The notes: generated from the sequence alone by a model not told the origin. DNA of 34,323 nucleotides from UBA10427 sp003500135 (GCA_963966275.1 CAWZYQ010000027.1:1-34323), one strand, 5' to 3'; counted from the stretch's first letter, positions 26,072 to 34,157 are shown. Translations and numbers: made by a program.

Positions 26072-26080
26072 GCAAAAATA
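26072..26080 (-). promoter_or_regulatory. leuS -7 promoter box
   Basis: TATTTTTGC on the minus strand matches TAnnTTTGC and lies 27 bp before the leuS ATG. No clear -33 TTTG is seen. The box supports the shorter leuS start. Confidence 0.5.
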
Positions 26081-26118
26081 GGTAAATGCCATGTTTTTAA
26101 CATAGATTCGCAAAATAA

Positions 26119-26303
26119 TTTAACCTGGATCATGCATTAGGATTCGTCATGAAAGCCCAAAATGCAATAAGATCAAGTGTTTAGGGTTATTTTGGCACGG
26201 GGGCGTGGTTAACCATCACGGTGAGTACCAAAATGTTCATAAATGCTTAATATTGAAGCAGTTTGGACTTGGAATAGAATGCTAATGCATGATCCAGGTT
26301 TAA
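26119..26303. repeat. Symmetric 185-bp inverted-repeat element
   Basis: The arms 26119-26145 and 26277-26303 are complementary at 25 of 27 positions, with a perfect 19-bp core (26122-26140 with 26282-26300, core CCTGGATCATGCATTAG). Inside, ATTTTGG (26189-26195) pairs with CCAAAAT (26228-26234). The exact centre is a 10-bp palindrome TGGTTAACCA (26206-26215). All three pairs share one axis near 26211. The rest of the 314-bp leuS/dehydrogenase intergenic region shows no other feature except the leuS -7 box. No ORF or transposase is present. It could be a MITE-like element or a large two-sided regulatory site. Confidence 0.8.
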
Positions 26304-26358
26304 AATGTTGCCCAAATTTTTGGCATCGCAAAAATGATGTCGACAATATTTTTTCAAC

Positions 26359-27651
26359 ATGGACGTCAATAGTTATTTAAGAAAAGAGAAAACAATTTGT
26401 GTAGTGGGTTTGGGGTATGTAGGCCTGCCGGTTGCGCTTGAGTTTGCCAGAAAGTTTCGTGTGATCGGTTTTGATATTCACCAAAAACGGGTGGAAATGA
26501 TGAAAAAAGGCCAGGATCCCAGCAACGAACTGGACTCTTCGGCTTTTGAAGGTTGCGATATAAAGTTCACCTCTGACATGGCCCCTCTGAATAAGGCTTC
26601 TTTTTATGTGGTAGCCGTACCAACTCCGATTGACCAATATAAGAACCCCGATCTCACACCTCTCATCAAAGCGTGTGAAACAGTGGGAAAGGTAATATCA
26701 AAAGGCGATGTGGTGGTGTTTGAATCTACAGTTTATCCGGGCTGTACAGAAGAGGACTGTGTTCCGGCGCTCGAACGTGTTTCCGGATTGAAATTTGGCG
26801 AAGACTTTGAAGTTGGCTACAGTCCCGAACGCATCAACCCGGGAGACCGGGAACATACACTTACTAAAATCACAAAAGTGGTAAGTGGTAGCAATAAGGC
26901 AACATTGGATTTTGTTTCGGATATGTATGGAAGCATAATTAAAGCCGGAATCCATAAGGCCTCGACTATTAAAGTGGCCGAGGCATCAAAAGTAATTGAA
27001 AATACACAGCGCGATTTGAATATCGCATTGATGAACGAATTGTCCATAATTTTCAAAAAAATGGACATCAATACGTACGAAGTATTGGAGGCGTCGGGTA
27101 CAAAATGGAACTTCCTTAAATTTTCCCCCGGTCTTGTAGGCGGGCACTGCATTGGTGTAGACCCTTACTACTTAACTCATAAGGCCGACGCATTAGGTTA
27201 TCATGCCAGGGTGATTTTGGCCGGTAGGGAGATCAATGATTCTGTAGGAGGTAGAATTGCCAGGGAAGTGATTCAATATCTGATCAGTCAGGATAAGTCG
27301 CTTAAACAAACCAAAGTATTGGTGATGGGGGTTACTTTCAAGGAAAATGTATCTGATATCCGGAATTCCAAAGTGCCGGATATGATCAATGAATTGCAGG
27401 AATACATGGTCCATGTAGATGCCATTGACCCACATGCCGACCCGGAAGAGTTTAAGGAGGAATACGGCATTGACCTGATATGTGATCCTAACGGCCCTTA
27501 CGATGCCATTGTTTTAGCGGTTAGCCATCATGAGTATACCCAAATGAGCGAAGGGCAATTTGCTGTTTTTGCCAATGACAAAGCTCTGATTTTTGATGTG
27601 AAAGGCGTGTTCAAAAATAAGATCAGAAAATTCGCTTATAGCAGTTTATAA
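26359..27651 (+). CDS. UDP-N-acetylhexosamine dehydrogenase (WecC/TviB-type)
   Basis: Oxidises the C6 alcohol of a UDP-N-acetylhexosamine to the uronic acid with two NAD+, supplying a precursor for capsule or exopolysaccharide. The 430 residues have the three usual domains. The N-terminal Rossmann fold has TICVVGLGYVGLPVALEF (about 11-28) and FDIHQKR. The middle has VVFESTVYPGCTEEDCVP and GYSPERINPGDREHTLT. The catalytic loop has SPGLVGGHCIGVDPYYLTHKA with nucleophile Cys264. The C-terminal UDP-binding domain has VLVMGVTFKENVSDIRNSK. The GGHCIGVDPYYL form is that of N-acetyl sugar dehydrogenases rather than UDP-glucose dehydrogenase. Whether the substrate is UDP-GlcNAc, UDP-GalNAc or UDP-ManNAc cannot be told. 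It is the first gene of the exosortase/export cluster, three bp before the exosortase, and may be controlled through the inverted-repeat element upstream. Confidence 0.94.
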   Translation: MDVNSYLRKEKTICVVGLGYVGLPVALEFARKFRVIGFDIHQKRVEMMKKGQDPSNELDSSAFEGCDIKFTSDMAPLNKASFYVVAVPTPIDQYKNPDLTPLIKACETVGKVISKGDVVVFESTVYPGCTEEDCVPALERVSGLKFGEDFEVGYSPERINPGDREHTLTKITKVVSGSNKATLDFVSDMYGSIIKAGIHKASTIKVAEASKVIENTQRDLNIALMNELSIIFKKMDINTYEVLEASGTKWNFLKFSPGLVGGHCIGVDPYYLTHKADALGYHARVILAGREINDSVGGRIAREVIQYLISQDKSLKQTKVLVMGVTFKENVSDIRNSKVPDMINELQEYMVHVDAIDPHADPEEFKEEYGIDLICDPNGPYDAIVLAVSHHEYTQMSEGQFAVFANDKALIFDVKGVFKNKIRKFAYSSL

Positions 27652-27654
27652 ACT

Positions 27655-28203
27655 ATGCGGGAGTTCTTCGTTAAATATGCATCCATTTTTAAGTTCATTG
27701 GTTTAGCCCTGTTGCTGCTTATTGCCTGGGCGTTGATTTCTGCTTTTTTTCCTGAATGGATTTATGATATGCATTATCAGCTCATCAGGCAACAAACTAT
27801 AGTAAGTGGCTGGTTGCTCAGCGCTTTTTATGATGTAGATATGTATTTTCTGCAGGGCAATTGCCTCGGCGCCATTCGGTTGGAACATATGAGAAGTGTT
27901 TGTGTGGGTACTGGTTGTAGCGGGCTGGAATTGTTTTTCATATTTGCAGCCTTTATACTGATCTATCAGGGTAATAGGCGTCATATGTGGTGGTTTTTAC
28001 CAGCAGGCCTCCTGGCCATTCTGGTATTAAATATTATCCGAATCACCCTTTTGGCAGTCATCAATCATCACTATCCGCAGTATCTTGATTTCAACCATAA
28101 ATACACATTCGTCCTGATTGTGTACGGGGCCATATTTGCCTTATGGTTAATCTGGGTTAACCGGTTGTCTATTTCTAAAATGCAGCCAGAAAACGATGAG
28201 TAA
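27655..28203 (+). CDS. Exosortase family transpeptidase (membrane)
   Basis: A 182-residue integral membrane protein with about five TM helices. It carries the three catalytic residues of the exosortase/archaeosortase family in order: Cys88 in GTGCSGLELFF, Arg129 in VLNIIRITLLAV, and His148 in DFNHKYTFVL. Exosortases cut a short C-terminal sorting tail off secreted proteins and move them to a new acceptor, and their genes commonly sit with exopolysaccharide genes. The short length resembles the XrtF or XrtX types of Bacteroidota. I cannot decide the subtype without a search. No protein in the window has a visible matching C-terminal sorting signal. It sits three bp after the sugar dehydrogenase and overlaps the next gene by eight bases. 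Confidence 0.9.
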   Translation: MREFFVKYASIFKFIGLALLLLIAWALISAFFPEWIYDMHYQLIRQQTIVSGWLLSAFYDVDMYFLQGNCLGAIRLEHMRSVCVGTGCSGLELFFIFAAFILIYQGNRRHMWWFLPAGLLAILVLNIIRITLLAVINHHYPQYLDFNHKYTFVLIVYGAIFALWLIWVNRLSISKMQPENDE

Positions 28204-28648
28204 AGTGGCAGCCATAATTACTGCTGCTGCGATTTTAGGGCTATCATATTTGCGGCATACCTATTTCATTAGTGTTTCGATTCAGGAAGGCGTCAATTTA
28301 CTTCCAATTAATTTTGTACAGGATCAATTGCCTCATTTGGTATCTAAATACAAAGCGCAGACGATCATTTGGTTTACCATTGCCTGCTTTATTGTAAACA
28401 CCCTGTTTTTGTTTTTTTTCTTCAAAAGCAGGCAGTTTGTTTTGTTACACGCCATATTATTCCTTTCTCTCTCAGTCATATCCATATTTTTCATATATCT
28501 TGGGGAATCACAAAACTGGGTGTTTATGGTAGGCGCCTCGATCAAGAATTTCATTTTGTCGCCAATTTATACGCTCGTGATGTTTTTAATTGCAAAACAA
28601 TTTCATAGAATTGTACAAAAATCAGTAAAATCTGACGATTCGGTTTAA
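28196..28648 (+). CDS. Four-TM exosortase-associated membrane protein
   Basis: A 150-residue protein with about four TM helices: AAIITAAAILGLSYL near the start, then TIIWFTIACFIVNTLFLFFF, LLHAILFLSLSVISIFFIYL, and SPIYTLVMFLIAKQF. It overlaps the exosortase gene by eight bases (ATGAGTAA), so the two are translationally coupled. In Bacteroidota a small multi-TM protein often directly follows the exosortase and is known as the exosortase F-associated protein. The position and topology fit that, but I do not recognise a sequence motif strong enough to be sure. No catalytic residues are evident. A role as partner or chaperone of the exosortase is inference from coupling. Confidence 0.82.
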   Translation: MSKVAAIITAAAILGLSYLRHTYFISVSIQEGVNLLPINFVQDQLPHLVSKYKAQTIIWFTIACFIVNTLFLFFFFKSRQFVLLHAILFLSLSVISIFFIYLGESQNWVFMVGASIKNFILSPIYTLVMFLIAKQFHRIVQKSVKSDDSV

Positions 28649-28657
28649 TTTTTTCAG

Positions 28658-29458
28658 GTGAAAAAGCAATATCAATTTTTAATACTTATCGTGATTATAG
28701 CTTTAGGTTCGTGCGTTTCGAATAAAAAAATAAACTACGTTCAAAGTGAATACGATTTATACGGCCCGGCGCCTAAAGACAGTGTGCTTTCTTCGTACGA
28801 AGTGCCGGTTGATCCCTATCGGCTACAGCACGAAGACGCCATAAGCATTCAGATCAGTAGCCTTACTCCGGAGGAATACGACTTTTTCTCATTGGGCCTT
28901 CCCGATGATAATATGATGATGGGAGGTATGCAAAATATGGGATCATTACGGGGTTATCTCATTGATGAAGAGGGTAATATCGAATTCCCTGTGGTCGGTA
29001 AGGTTTATCTTAAGGGCTTAACTATTTACGAAGCAGAAAAGAAAATACAGGACATTGCTACGGAATACCTGGAAGAGCCAGTTGTAAGGGTCCGGGTAAT
29101 GAATTATCGTTATACCATGCTTGGTGAAGTGAGAAGAGAAGGAACGTATAACGTATTTAACAATCGTATTTCTATTCTGGAGGCTATTGGAAATTCGGGT
29201 GGAATGGGAGAGTTGGCTGACCGGTCAAATGTAAAAGTTATACGGCAATATGGAGAATTGGCAAAAGTACATTATGTGAACCTACTGGACGATAATTTGA
29301 TTGAATCCCCATTCTACTATTTACATCAGAATGACATTATCATTGTCCCTCCTCTACGACAACGTCCTTTTAGAAACTATTTTGCCGAGAATCTCGGTTT
29401 GATTGTGTCTTCGCTGTCTTTATTATTGTTAGTATTAAATCTTCTGAATACAAATTAG
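28658..29458 (+). CDS. Wza-like polysaccharide export lipoprotein
   Basis: Outer-membrane export protein of the Wza/OPX family. The 266 residues start at a GTG (MKKQYQFLILIVIIALGSC) with a lipoprotein signal and lipid-modified Cys19. The poly-export domain follows (about 47-140: YRLQHEDAISIQISSLTPEE, GYLIDEEGNIEFPVVGKVYL, KGLTIYEAEKKIQ). An SLBB domain comes next (about 145-235: RYTMLGEVRREGTYNVF, ISILEAIGNSGGM, LHQNDIIIVPPL). The C-terminus has a hydrophobic helix (LGLIVSSLSLLLLVLNLL). In this family that may be a membrane-crossing helix like the one forming the pore in Wza. A Met-Gly-rich insert (MMMGGMQNMGS) lies within the poly-export domain. It is six bp before the Wzc-like gene, its usual partner. 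Confidence 0.94.
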   Translation: MKKQYQFLILIVIIALGSCVSNKKINYVQSEYDLYGPAPKDSVLSSYEVPVDPYRLQHEDAISIQISSLTPEEYDFFSLGLPDDNMMMGGMQNMGSLRGYLIDEEGNIEFPVVGKVYLKGLTIYEAEKKIQDIATEYLEEPVVRVRVMNYRYTMLGEVRREGTYNVFNNRISILEAIGNSGGMGELADRSNVKVIRQYGELAKVHYVNLLDDNLIESPFYYLHQNDIIIVPPLRQRPFRNYFAENLGLIVSSLSLLLLVLNLLNTN

Positions 29459-29464
29459 AACACG

Positions 29465-31867
29465 GTGGGTGAGTTGGAAGGAAATAAAGGTAAAAGTGAA
29501 ATTGACGACTTCAAGAAGATTGTACTGATCATTCTTGGCAAATGGTATTGGGTAGTGGCATCGCTGGTTATTGCATTGATAGTAGCTTATTTAATTAATC
29601 GCTACACAACACCTATTTATAATGTTGCCACCACTATTTTAAGTAAGAAATATGAAAGGCAAAGTTCCCGAAATGCCATAGATGTAATTCAGGGTGGTGA
29701 ATACTTCTCAACCATCAAAGACATCAACCGGGAGATCACCGTGTTGCGTTCGTATTCCATAGTTTCAGAAGCCATACGAAGATTGCCTTGGGATGTGTTT
29801 TACTATAAAGAAGGCAATGTTAAAACATCCGAATTGTATCGCTCAAGCCCTATTGAAGTGGTAGTGGATACAAGCAGCGCTATGGCGCCACATGGATTAA
29901 ACATAAGGTGTGTGATCCGCAACAGCAGGGAATATGAGCTCGAAGCTGAGGATGAAGACTGGAAAAGAAGGCTGGGAAACAGGAAATATCAATTCGCAAA
30001 CTCATATGATATCGAAGGCTTCAAATTTGTGATCAATAACAAGTCTAATGTTCGAGAGGAGCAAATGATCATATTTAAGGTCAATAACATGTCTTCTTTG
30101 GTAAGTCAATATCGAGGTAAGCTCAATGTGGGTTGGGTAGCTAAAGGATCAGCAGTATTAAGACTCTCCGTTACAGGCGAATATCCCGAAAAAGAGAAGG
30201 ACTTTTTAAGCAGTATTAGCCAGGTTATCGTAGAAAAGTCTGTTATTGATAAAAATGGGATGGCAGTAAAGACTATCGCCTTTATCGACGAACAACTGGA
30301 TCATATTTCGGACTCCATGCAGGTATTGGGCAATACAATGCAGGCGCTCAAATTGGAAAATCGCAATCTAACCCTTGGCTCACAGCAGCTTTTTGCGAAA
30401 ATAAATGAACTGGAAGAGAAAAAATACCAGTTGGTTCTGACCAATCAGTATCTCGACTATCTGGATAGTTATATTAAAAGCAAAGGCGAAGGGGAGGTGA
30501 TAGCGCCGAATACTATTGGGGTGGAATCCGGTTTGCTCGACAACCTGGTGACGGAATATGTAAAACTTCGAATGGAATATAAGGTGGAGAGTAATGACCT
30601 GGTGAGGAAAAGCCCATTGTTCAACCTCGAACAACAAGGCAAAGTAGAGTTGATCCGGGAAATGGAGGAAAGCATTTTGGAAAGCCTGGAAAATATTCGC
30701 GCCACTAATAACCTGTCCATCCGCGAGATCAATGATAAAATTAATATGCTCGTGGGGTCTATACAAAACCTGTTAAAAGAAGAGCGCGAATTTGTTGACT
30801 ACCGCCGTATTTATTCACTCAATGAAGAGTTTTACAATATTCTCCTTCAAAAAAAAGCGGAAGCGGCTATTGCCCAGGCCGGTCAGGAATCGGATTACGA
30901 GATATTGGATACACCAAGGCGTATGGGTGGGGCCATTGTGCCCAAAACCAATCGTAACTACACTATGGCGATTGTGATCGGGCTTGGAGTTCCTATCGCC
31001 ATCATTTATCTCATCAATTTTTTCAACCCATACATCAATACGAAAGAAGATCTCGAAAAACATATTTCATTGCCATTGCTCGGGATGGTAGGGCACAGCA
31101 AGGAGCCCTATCCTTTGATTGTTAAGAACAGGCCAAAATCCAGTTTAGCCGAATCATTCCGGAATATCAGGGCCAATCTTCAGTATTTTCACATGGAAGA
31201 TGGAGACCGTGAGGCGCAAAACATACTGATTACATCGTCGATAAGTGGTGAGGGGAAAACTTTTTGTTCAATTAACCTGGCCTATGTATTTGCGCTATCG
31301 GGAAAGAAAACACTTATCCTTGGCGCTGACATGAGAAAGCCAACACTTAATAAGTTTTTTAAGATAAAAGCGAATGAAGGTTTGAGTAATTACCTGGCAG
31401 GTATGTGCAAATATGAAGAGGTGGTCCATCAAAAGGTGATAGACAACCTATTTATTATGCACAGCGGCAGCGTGCCTCCAAATCCATCAGAACTACTGAT
31501 GGGTAAAGAAATGGAGCAGCTAATGGGTCGCCTACGCGAGGATTTTGACATTATTATTGTAGACTCTCCACCAATAGGGCTGGTCTCCGATTCTTTGGAG
31601 CTGGTGAAAATGGTAGATGTTTCTCTGGTAATAGTGCGTCAGGGCAAAACTCAAAAAGTGGCGCTGGATAACCTGGATAGGATGCATAAAGAAGGAAAAC
31701 TTCCTCATCCGGCCGTGGTATTCAATGATATTGATTTTAAAAGACTTAACTATGGCTATGGCTACGGAAATGGTTATGGCTACGGTTATGGATATGGTTA
31801 CGGTTATTTCAAAGATGACCCATTCGAAAAGAAGCCACTATGGAAGCGTATTTTTAACAGGGAATAA
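29465..31867 (+). CDS. Wzc-like polysaccharide co-polymerase and tyrosine autokinase
   Basis: An 800-residue inner-membrane protein that sets chain length and energises export, working with the Wza-like protein upstream. N-terminal Wzz domain: TM1 at about 25-47 (WYWVVASLVIALIVAYLI) and TM2 near 498-520 (YTMAIVIGLGVPIAIIYLI), with a long coiled-coil periplasmic part between them. The C-terminal BY-kinase domain has Walker A (SSISGEGKTF, about 595), Walker A' (LILGADMRKP) and Walker B (DIIIVDSPPIGLV). The tail is unusual: about ten Gly-Tyr pairs (31751-31807) before YFKDDPFEKKPLWKRIF. Tyrosine-rich tails are where such kinases autophosphorylate. The start is taken as GTG 29465. It ends the cluster in this window; sugar transferases and a flippase are not present here. 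Confidence 0.95.
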   Translation: MGELEGNKGKSEIDDFKKIVLIILGKWYWVVASLVIALIVAYLINRYTTPIYNVATTILSKKYERQSSRNAIDVIQGGEYFSTIKDINREITVLRSYSIVSEAIRRLPWDVFYYKEGNVKTSELYRSSPIEVVVDTSSAMAPHGLNIRCVIRNSREYELEAEDEDWKRRLGNRKYQFANSYDIEGFKFVINNKSNVREEQMIIFKVNNMSSLVSQYRGKLNVGWVAKGSAVLRLSVTGEYPEKEKDFLSSISQVIVEKSVIDKNGMAVKTIAFIDEQLDHISDSMQVLGNTMQALKLENRNLTLGSQQLFAKINELEEKKYQLVLTNQYLDYLDSYIKSKGEGEVIAPNTIGVESGLLDNLVTEYVKLRMEYKVESNDLVRKSPLFNLEQQGKVELIREMEESILESLENIRATNNLSIREINDKINMLVGSIQNLLKEEREFVDYRRIYSLNEEFYNILLQKKAEAAIAQAGQESDYEILDTPRRMGGAIVPKTNRNYTMAIVIGLGVPIAIIYLINFFNPYINTKEDLEKHISLPLLGMVGHSKEPYPLIVKNRPKSSLAESFRNIRANLQYFHMEDGDREAQNILITSSISGEGKTFCSINLAYVFALSGKKTLILGADMRKPTLNKFFKIKANEGLSNYLAGMCKYEEVVHQKVIDNLFIMHSGSVPPNPSELLMGKEMEQLMGRLREDFDIIIVDSPPIGLVSDSLELVKMVDVSLVIVRQGKTQKVALDNLDRMHKEGKLPHPAVVFNDIDFKRLNYGYGYGNGYGYGYGYGYGYFKDDPFEKKPLWKRIFNRE
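31751..31807 (+). repeat. Gly-Tyr codon repeat (kinase tail)
   Basis: About nine to ten units of a 6-bp repeat (TAT/TAC then GGN) encode an alternating Tyr-Gly tract, broken once by an Asn codon. Codons vary (TATGGC, TACGGA, TACGGT, TATGGA), so it is not a recent pure expansion. Its length could still change by slippage or unequal recombination. Confidence 0.9.
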
Positions 31868-31946
31868 TAGATTTGGTAGGGCATCCAATCATACTCCATT
31901 CACTTAAGGCATATTTTAGTTTCAGTATTCAAGGAGCAATAAATAA

Positions 31947-31968
31947 GGTCGCCCTGATAAAGGCGACC
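31947..31968 (-). terminator. rpsA terminator, possibly bidirectional
   Basis: GGTCGCC (31947-31953) pairs perfectly with GGCGACC (31962-31968), loop 8 nt. On the minus strand it is followed by TTATTTATTG, suiting rpsA. It sits between the convergent ends of the kinase gene and rpsA and may serve both. Confidence 0.7.
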
Positions 31969-31994
31969 TAAGTTGTATCATTAAAAAAGGCCTG

Positions 31995-34037
31995 TTACTT
32001 GTCTTTTTTCTCTTCTTCCTTATCAGCTCCTTTGTCTTCCTCTTTTGATTCGTCTTTCGGAGCTTCTTCTTTAGCTTCAGCTTTTGGCGCTTCCTCAGTT
32101 TTTTCTTCTTCAGGCGCCTCAGCTTTCTCTTCTTTTTTCTCCTCAGCCTTTGTTTCAGCTTTAGGAGTTTCTTGAGCTGTTTCCGCAGCTTTTTCCTCAG
32201 GAGCCTCTTCCACTTTGGCTTCCGCCTTAGGGGCTTCTTCCTTCGGTACTTCTGCTTTCTCCTCCTTTTTGGCGCTAGGGGCGCCGCCTTCCATTTGTTC
32301 TTTCAGGGCAGCCAGTTGCTCAAGGTCACCAAGTGTAGATTTCTCCACTTCTTTGTTGATCTTGTTTACCGCACTTTTTTGTGGCTTTTTCTTTTTCGGA
32401 CGCTCTTTTTCTTCCTGGAAAGTAGCTGTGTGCGAAAGTACAATTCGCTTCTCATCTTTGGAGAACTCAAGTACTTTGAAGTCGAGGCTTTCGCCTACTT
32501 CTGCACTGCTGCCATCCTGCTTCATAAGGTTTTTTGGAGTTGCAAACCCTTCTATTCCATAAGGTAGCTCCAATATTGCACCTTTGTCAGTCTTGCTGAT
32601 CACCGTACACTTATGTACCGATCCTCTGCTGAAGATGGTTTCGAAAGTGTCCCATGGATTCTCTTCCAGTTGCTTGTGGCCAAGTGCAAGTCGTCTGTTT
32701 TCAACGTCTAGTTCAAGAACCTGTACTTCAAGTTCTTCGCCAACTTTTACAAACTCCGATGGGTGCTTGATCTTCTTGGTCCAGCTTAAGTCAGATACGT
32801 GTACCAGTCCGTCGATACCTTCTTCCAGCTCGATGAACAAGCCGAAGTTAGTAAGGTTACGTACAATACCTTTGTGCTTGGTGCCTACCGCATATTTGGT
32901 CAATACATCCTGCTTGGTCCATGGATCTTCGGTCAGTTGCTTGATGCCCAGTGACATTTTGCGCTCATCGCGGTCAAGGGTAAGCACAACTGCTTCAATC
33001 TCATCGCCAATTTTGATGAAATCAGATGGATTTCTAAGGTGTTGTGACCATGACATTTCAGACACGTGGATCAGTCCTTCAACACCTGGCAGGATCTCAA
33101 GGAACGCACCATAGTCGGCTACATTCACGATCTTACCGGTAACTTTAGAACCAACCTGGATATCTTCAGGCAGCGAATCCCAAGGATGTGGGGTGAGCTG
33201 CTTCATGCCCAGTGAAATTCGTTTTTTGTCCTCGTCGAAATCGAGCACTACAACTTTAACCGTTTCATCAAGGCTCAATACCTCTTCAGGGTGGTTTATT
33301 CGACCCCATGAAATGTCAGTAATGTGCAACAGACCGTCTACACCACCCAGGTCGATAAATACTCCGAAGTTGGTCATGTTCTTGATCACTCCTTCGAGTA
33401 CCTGGCCTTTTTCGAGGTTGTTCAGGATCTCTGCTTTTTGCTGCTCGAGGTCTTTCTCGATCAGTACTTTGTGTGAAACCACTACGTTGTCGTTGCTGTA
33501 GTTGATTTTCACCACTTTTACTTCCATTTTCTTGCCTACGAAAACGTCGAAGTCGCGAATAGGCTTCACATCGATTTGCGAACCTGGAAGGAATGATTCA
33601 ACGCCAAAGATATCGACGATAAGCCCACCTTTGGTCCTTCTTTTTACCATACCTTCGATCACTGAGTCGTTGTCGAGGGCTGATTGGATTTTTTCCCAGG
33701 CCTTAACAATTTTCGCTTTTCTTCTTGAAAGCACCAATTGGCCACTGGCATCTTCCTGTTCTTCAACAAAAAGTTCTACCTCGTCGCCGGGTTTAAGGTC
33801 AGGCAAGTCGCGGAATTCGTTCAAAGGAACCAACCCGTCTGACTTGAAGCCAATGTTGATGATTACATCGCGGTCGGTGATGCCTACTACAGTACCGGTT
33901 AGTACCTCTTTTTCTTCGATGGTGTTCATTGTACCTTCGTACAACGCTTCCATTTGTTGTTTTTCGGCATCAGAATATTCCTGGCCGAATCCTTTGGCTG
34001 ATACGCCTTCCCAATTAAATTCTTCAGTTTTACTCAT
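31995..34037 (-). CDS. rpsA: Ribosomal protein S1 with long acidic tail
   Basis: Binds mRNA on the 30S subunit and helps it find the start codon, which is important where Shine-Dalgarno sequences are rare, as here. The 680 residues contain six S1 (OB-fold) repeats from about 45 to 545, recognisable by recurring GIVRNLTNFGLFIELEEG and GLVHVSDLSW-type motifs. After a lysine-rich linker (about 550-585), the last 95 residues are almost only Glu, Lys, Ala and Pro. An acidic Lys/Glu/Ala tail is a Bacteroidota feature of this protein as far as I know, but its exact length is variable. It has a promoter (34149-34157), a structured leader of about 110 nt, and a terminator. Confidence 0.97.
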   Translation of the reverse strand: MSKTEEFNWEGVSAKGFGQEYSDAEKQQMEALYEGTMNTIEEKEVLTGTVVGITDRDVIINIGFKSDGLVPLNEFRDLPDLKPGDEVELFVEEQEDASGQLVLSRRKAKIVKAWEKIQSALDNDSVIEGMVKRRTKGGLIVDIFGVESFLPGSQIDVKPIRDFDVFVGKKMEVKVVKINYSNDNVVVSHKVLIEKDLEQQKAEILNNLEKGQVLEGVIKNMTNFGVFIDLGGVDGLLHITDISWGRINHPEEVLSLDETVKVVVLDFDEDKKRISLGMKQLTPHPWDSLPEDIQVGSKVTGKIVNVADYGAFLEILPGVEGLIHVSEMSWSQHLRNPSDFIKIGDEIEAVVLTLDRDERKMSLGIKQLTEDPWTKQDVLTKYAVGTKHKGIVRNLTNFGLFIELEEGIDGLVHVSDLSWTKKIKHPSEFVKVGEELEVQVLELDVENRRLALGHKQLEENPWDTFETIFSRGSVHKCTVISKTDKGAILELPYGIEGFATPKNLMKQDGSSAEVGESLDFKVLEFSKDEKRIVLSHTATFQEEKERPKKKKPQKSAVNKINKEVEKSTLGDLEQLAALKEQMEGGAPSAKKEEKAEVPKEEAPKAEAKVEEAPEEKAAETAQETPKAETKAEEKKEEKAEAPEEEKTEEAPKAEAKEEAPKDESKEEDKGADKEEEKKDK

Positions 34038-34148
34038 AATAAAATATGCCCCTCATACACTGCCATCGCAGGGCGGATGATCGCAGCATTTTTGTTTTAC
34101 ATGGTAATGACCCGGTACCTCCGAATCATCCGTTTTCCGAAACGGAGT
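34038..34148 (-). promoter_or_regulatory. Structured rpsA leader
   Basis: Between the -7 box and the ATG lie about 105 transcribed bases. CGGATGAT (34074-34081) and ATCATCCG (34125-34132) are perfect complements, closing a 43-nt region. CTCCG and CGGAG (at about 34119 and 34143) and GGTA/TACC (at about 34105 and 34116) could pair as well. S1 is known to control its own synthesis through leader RNA structure in E. coli. A similar role here is inference. Confidence 0.4.
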
Positions 34149-34157
34149 GCAAAGATA
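34149..34157 (-). promoter_or_regulatory. rpsA -7 promoter box
   Basis: TATCTTTGC on the minus strand is an exact match to TAnnTTTGC. Upstream, 34160-34323 is AT-rich with no gene or other feature that I can support. Confidence 0.65.

Noticed and set aside
26045..26113. Longer N-terminus for LeuS
   Set aside because: The extra 23 residues are not family-like and would cross the -7 promoter box at 26072-26080.
26119..26303. CRISPR-like or insertion sequence interpretation of the symmetric repeat
   Set aside because: There is only one pair of arms, no spacer array, no transposase frame and no convincing target duplication.
32172..34080. Several long rightward open frames opposite rpsA
   Set aside because: They are shadows of rpsA. 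Their composition is Ser/Phe/Leu-rich as expected from the complement of Glu/Lys-rich codons, and rpsA has full S1 domains.
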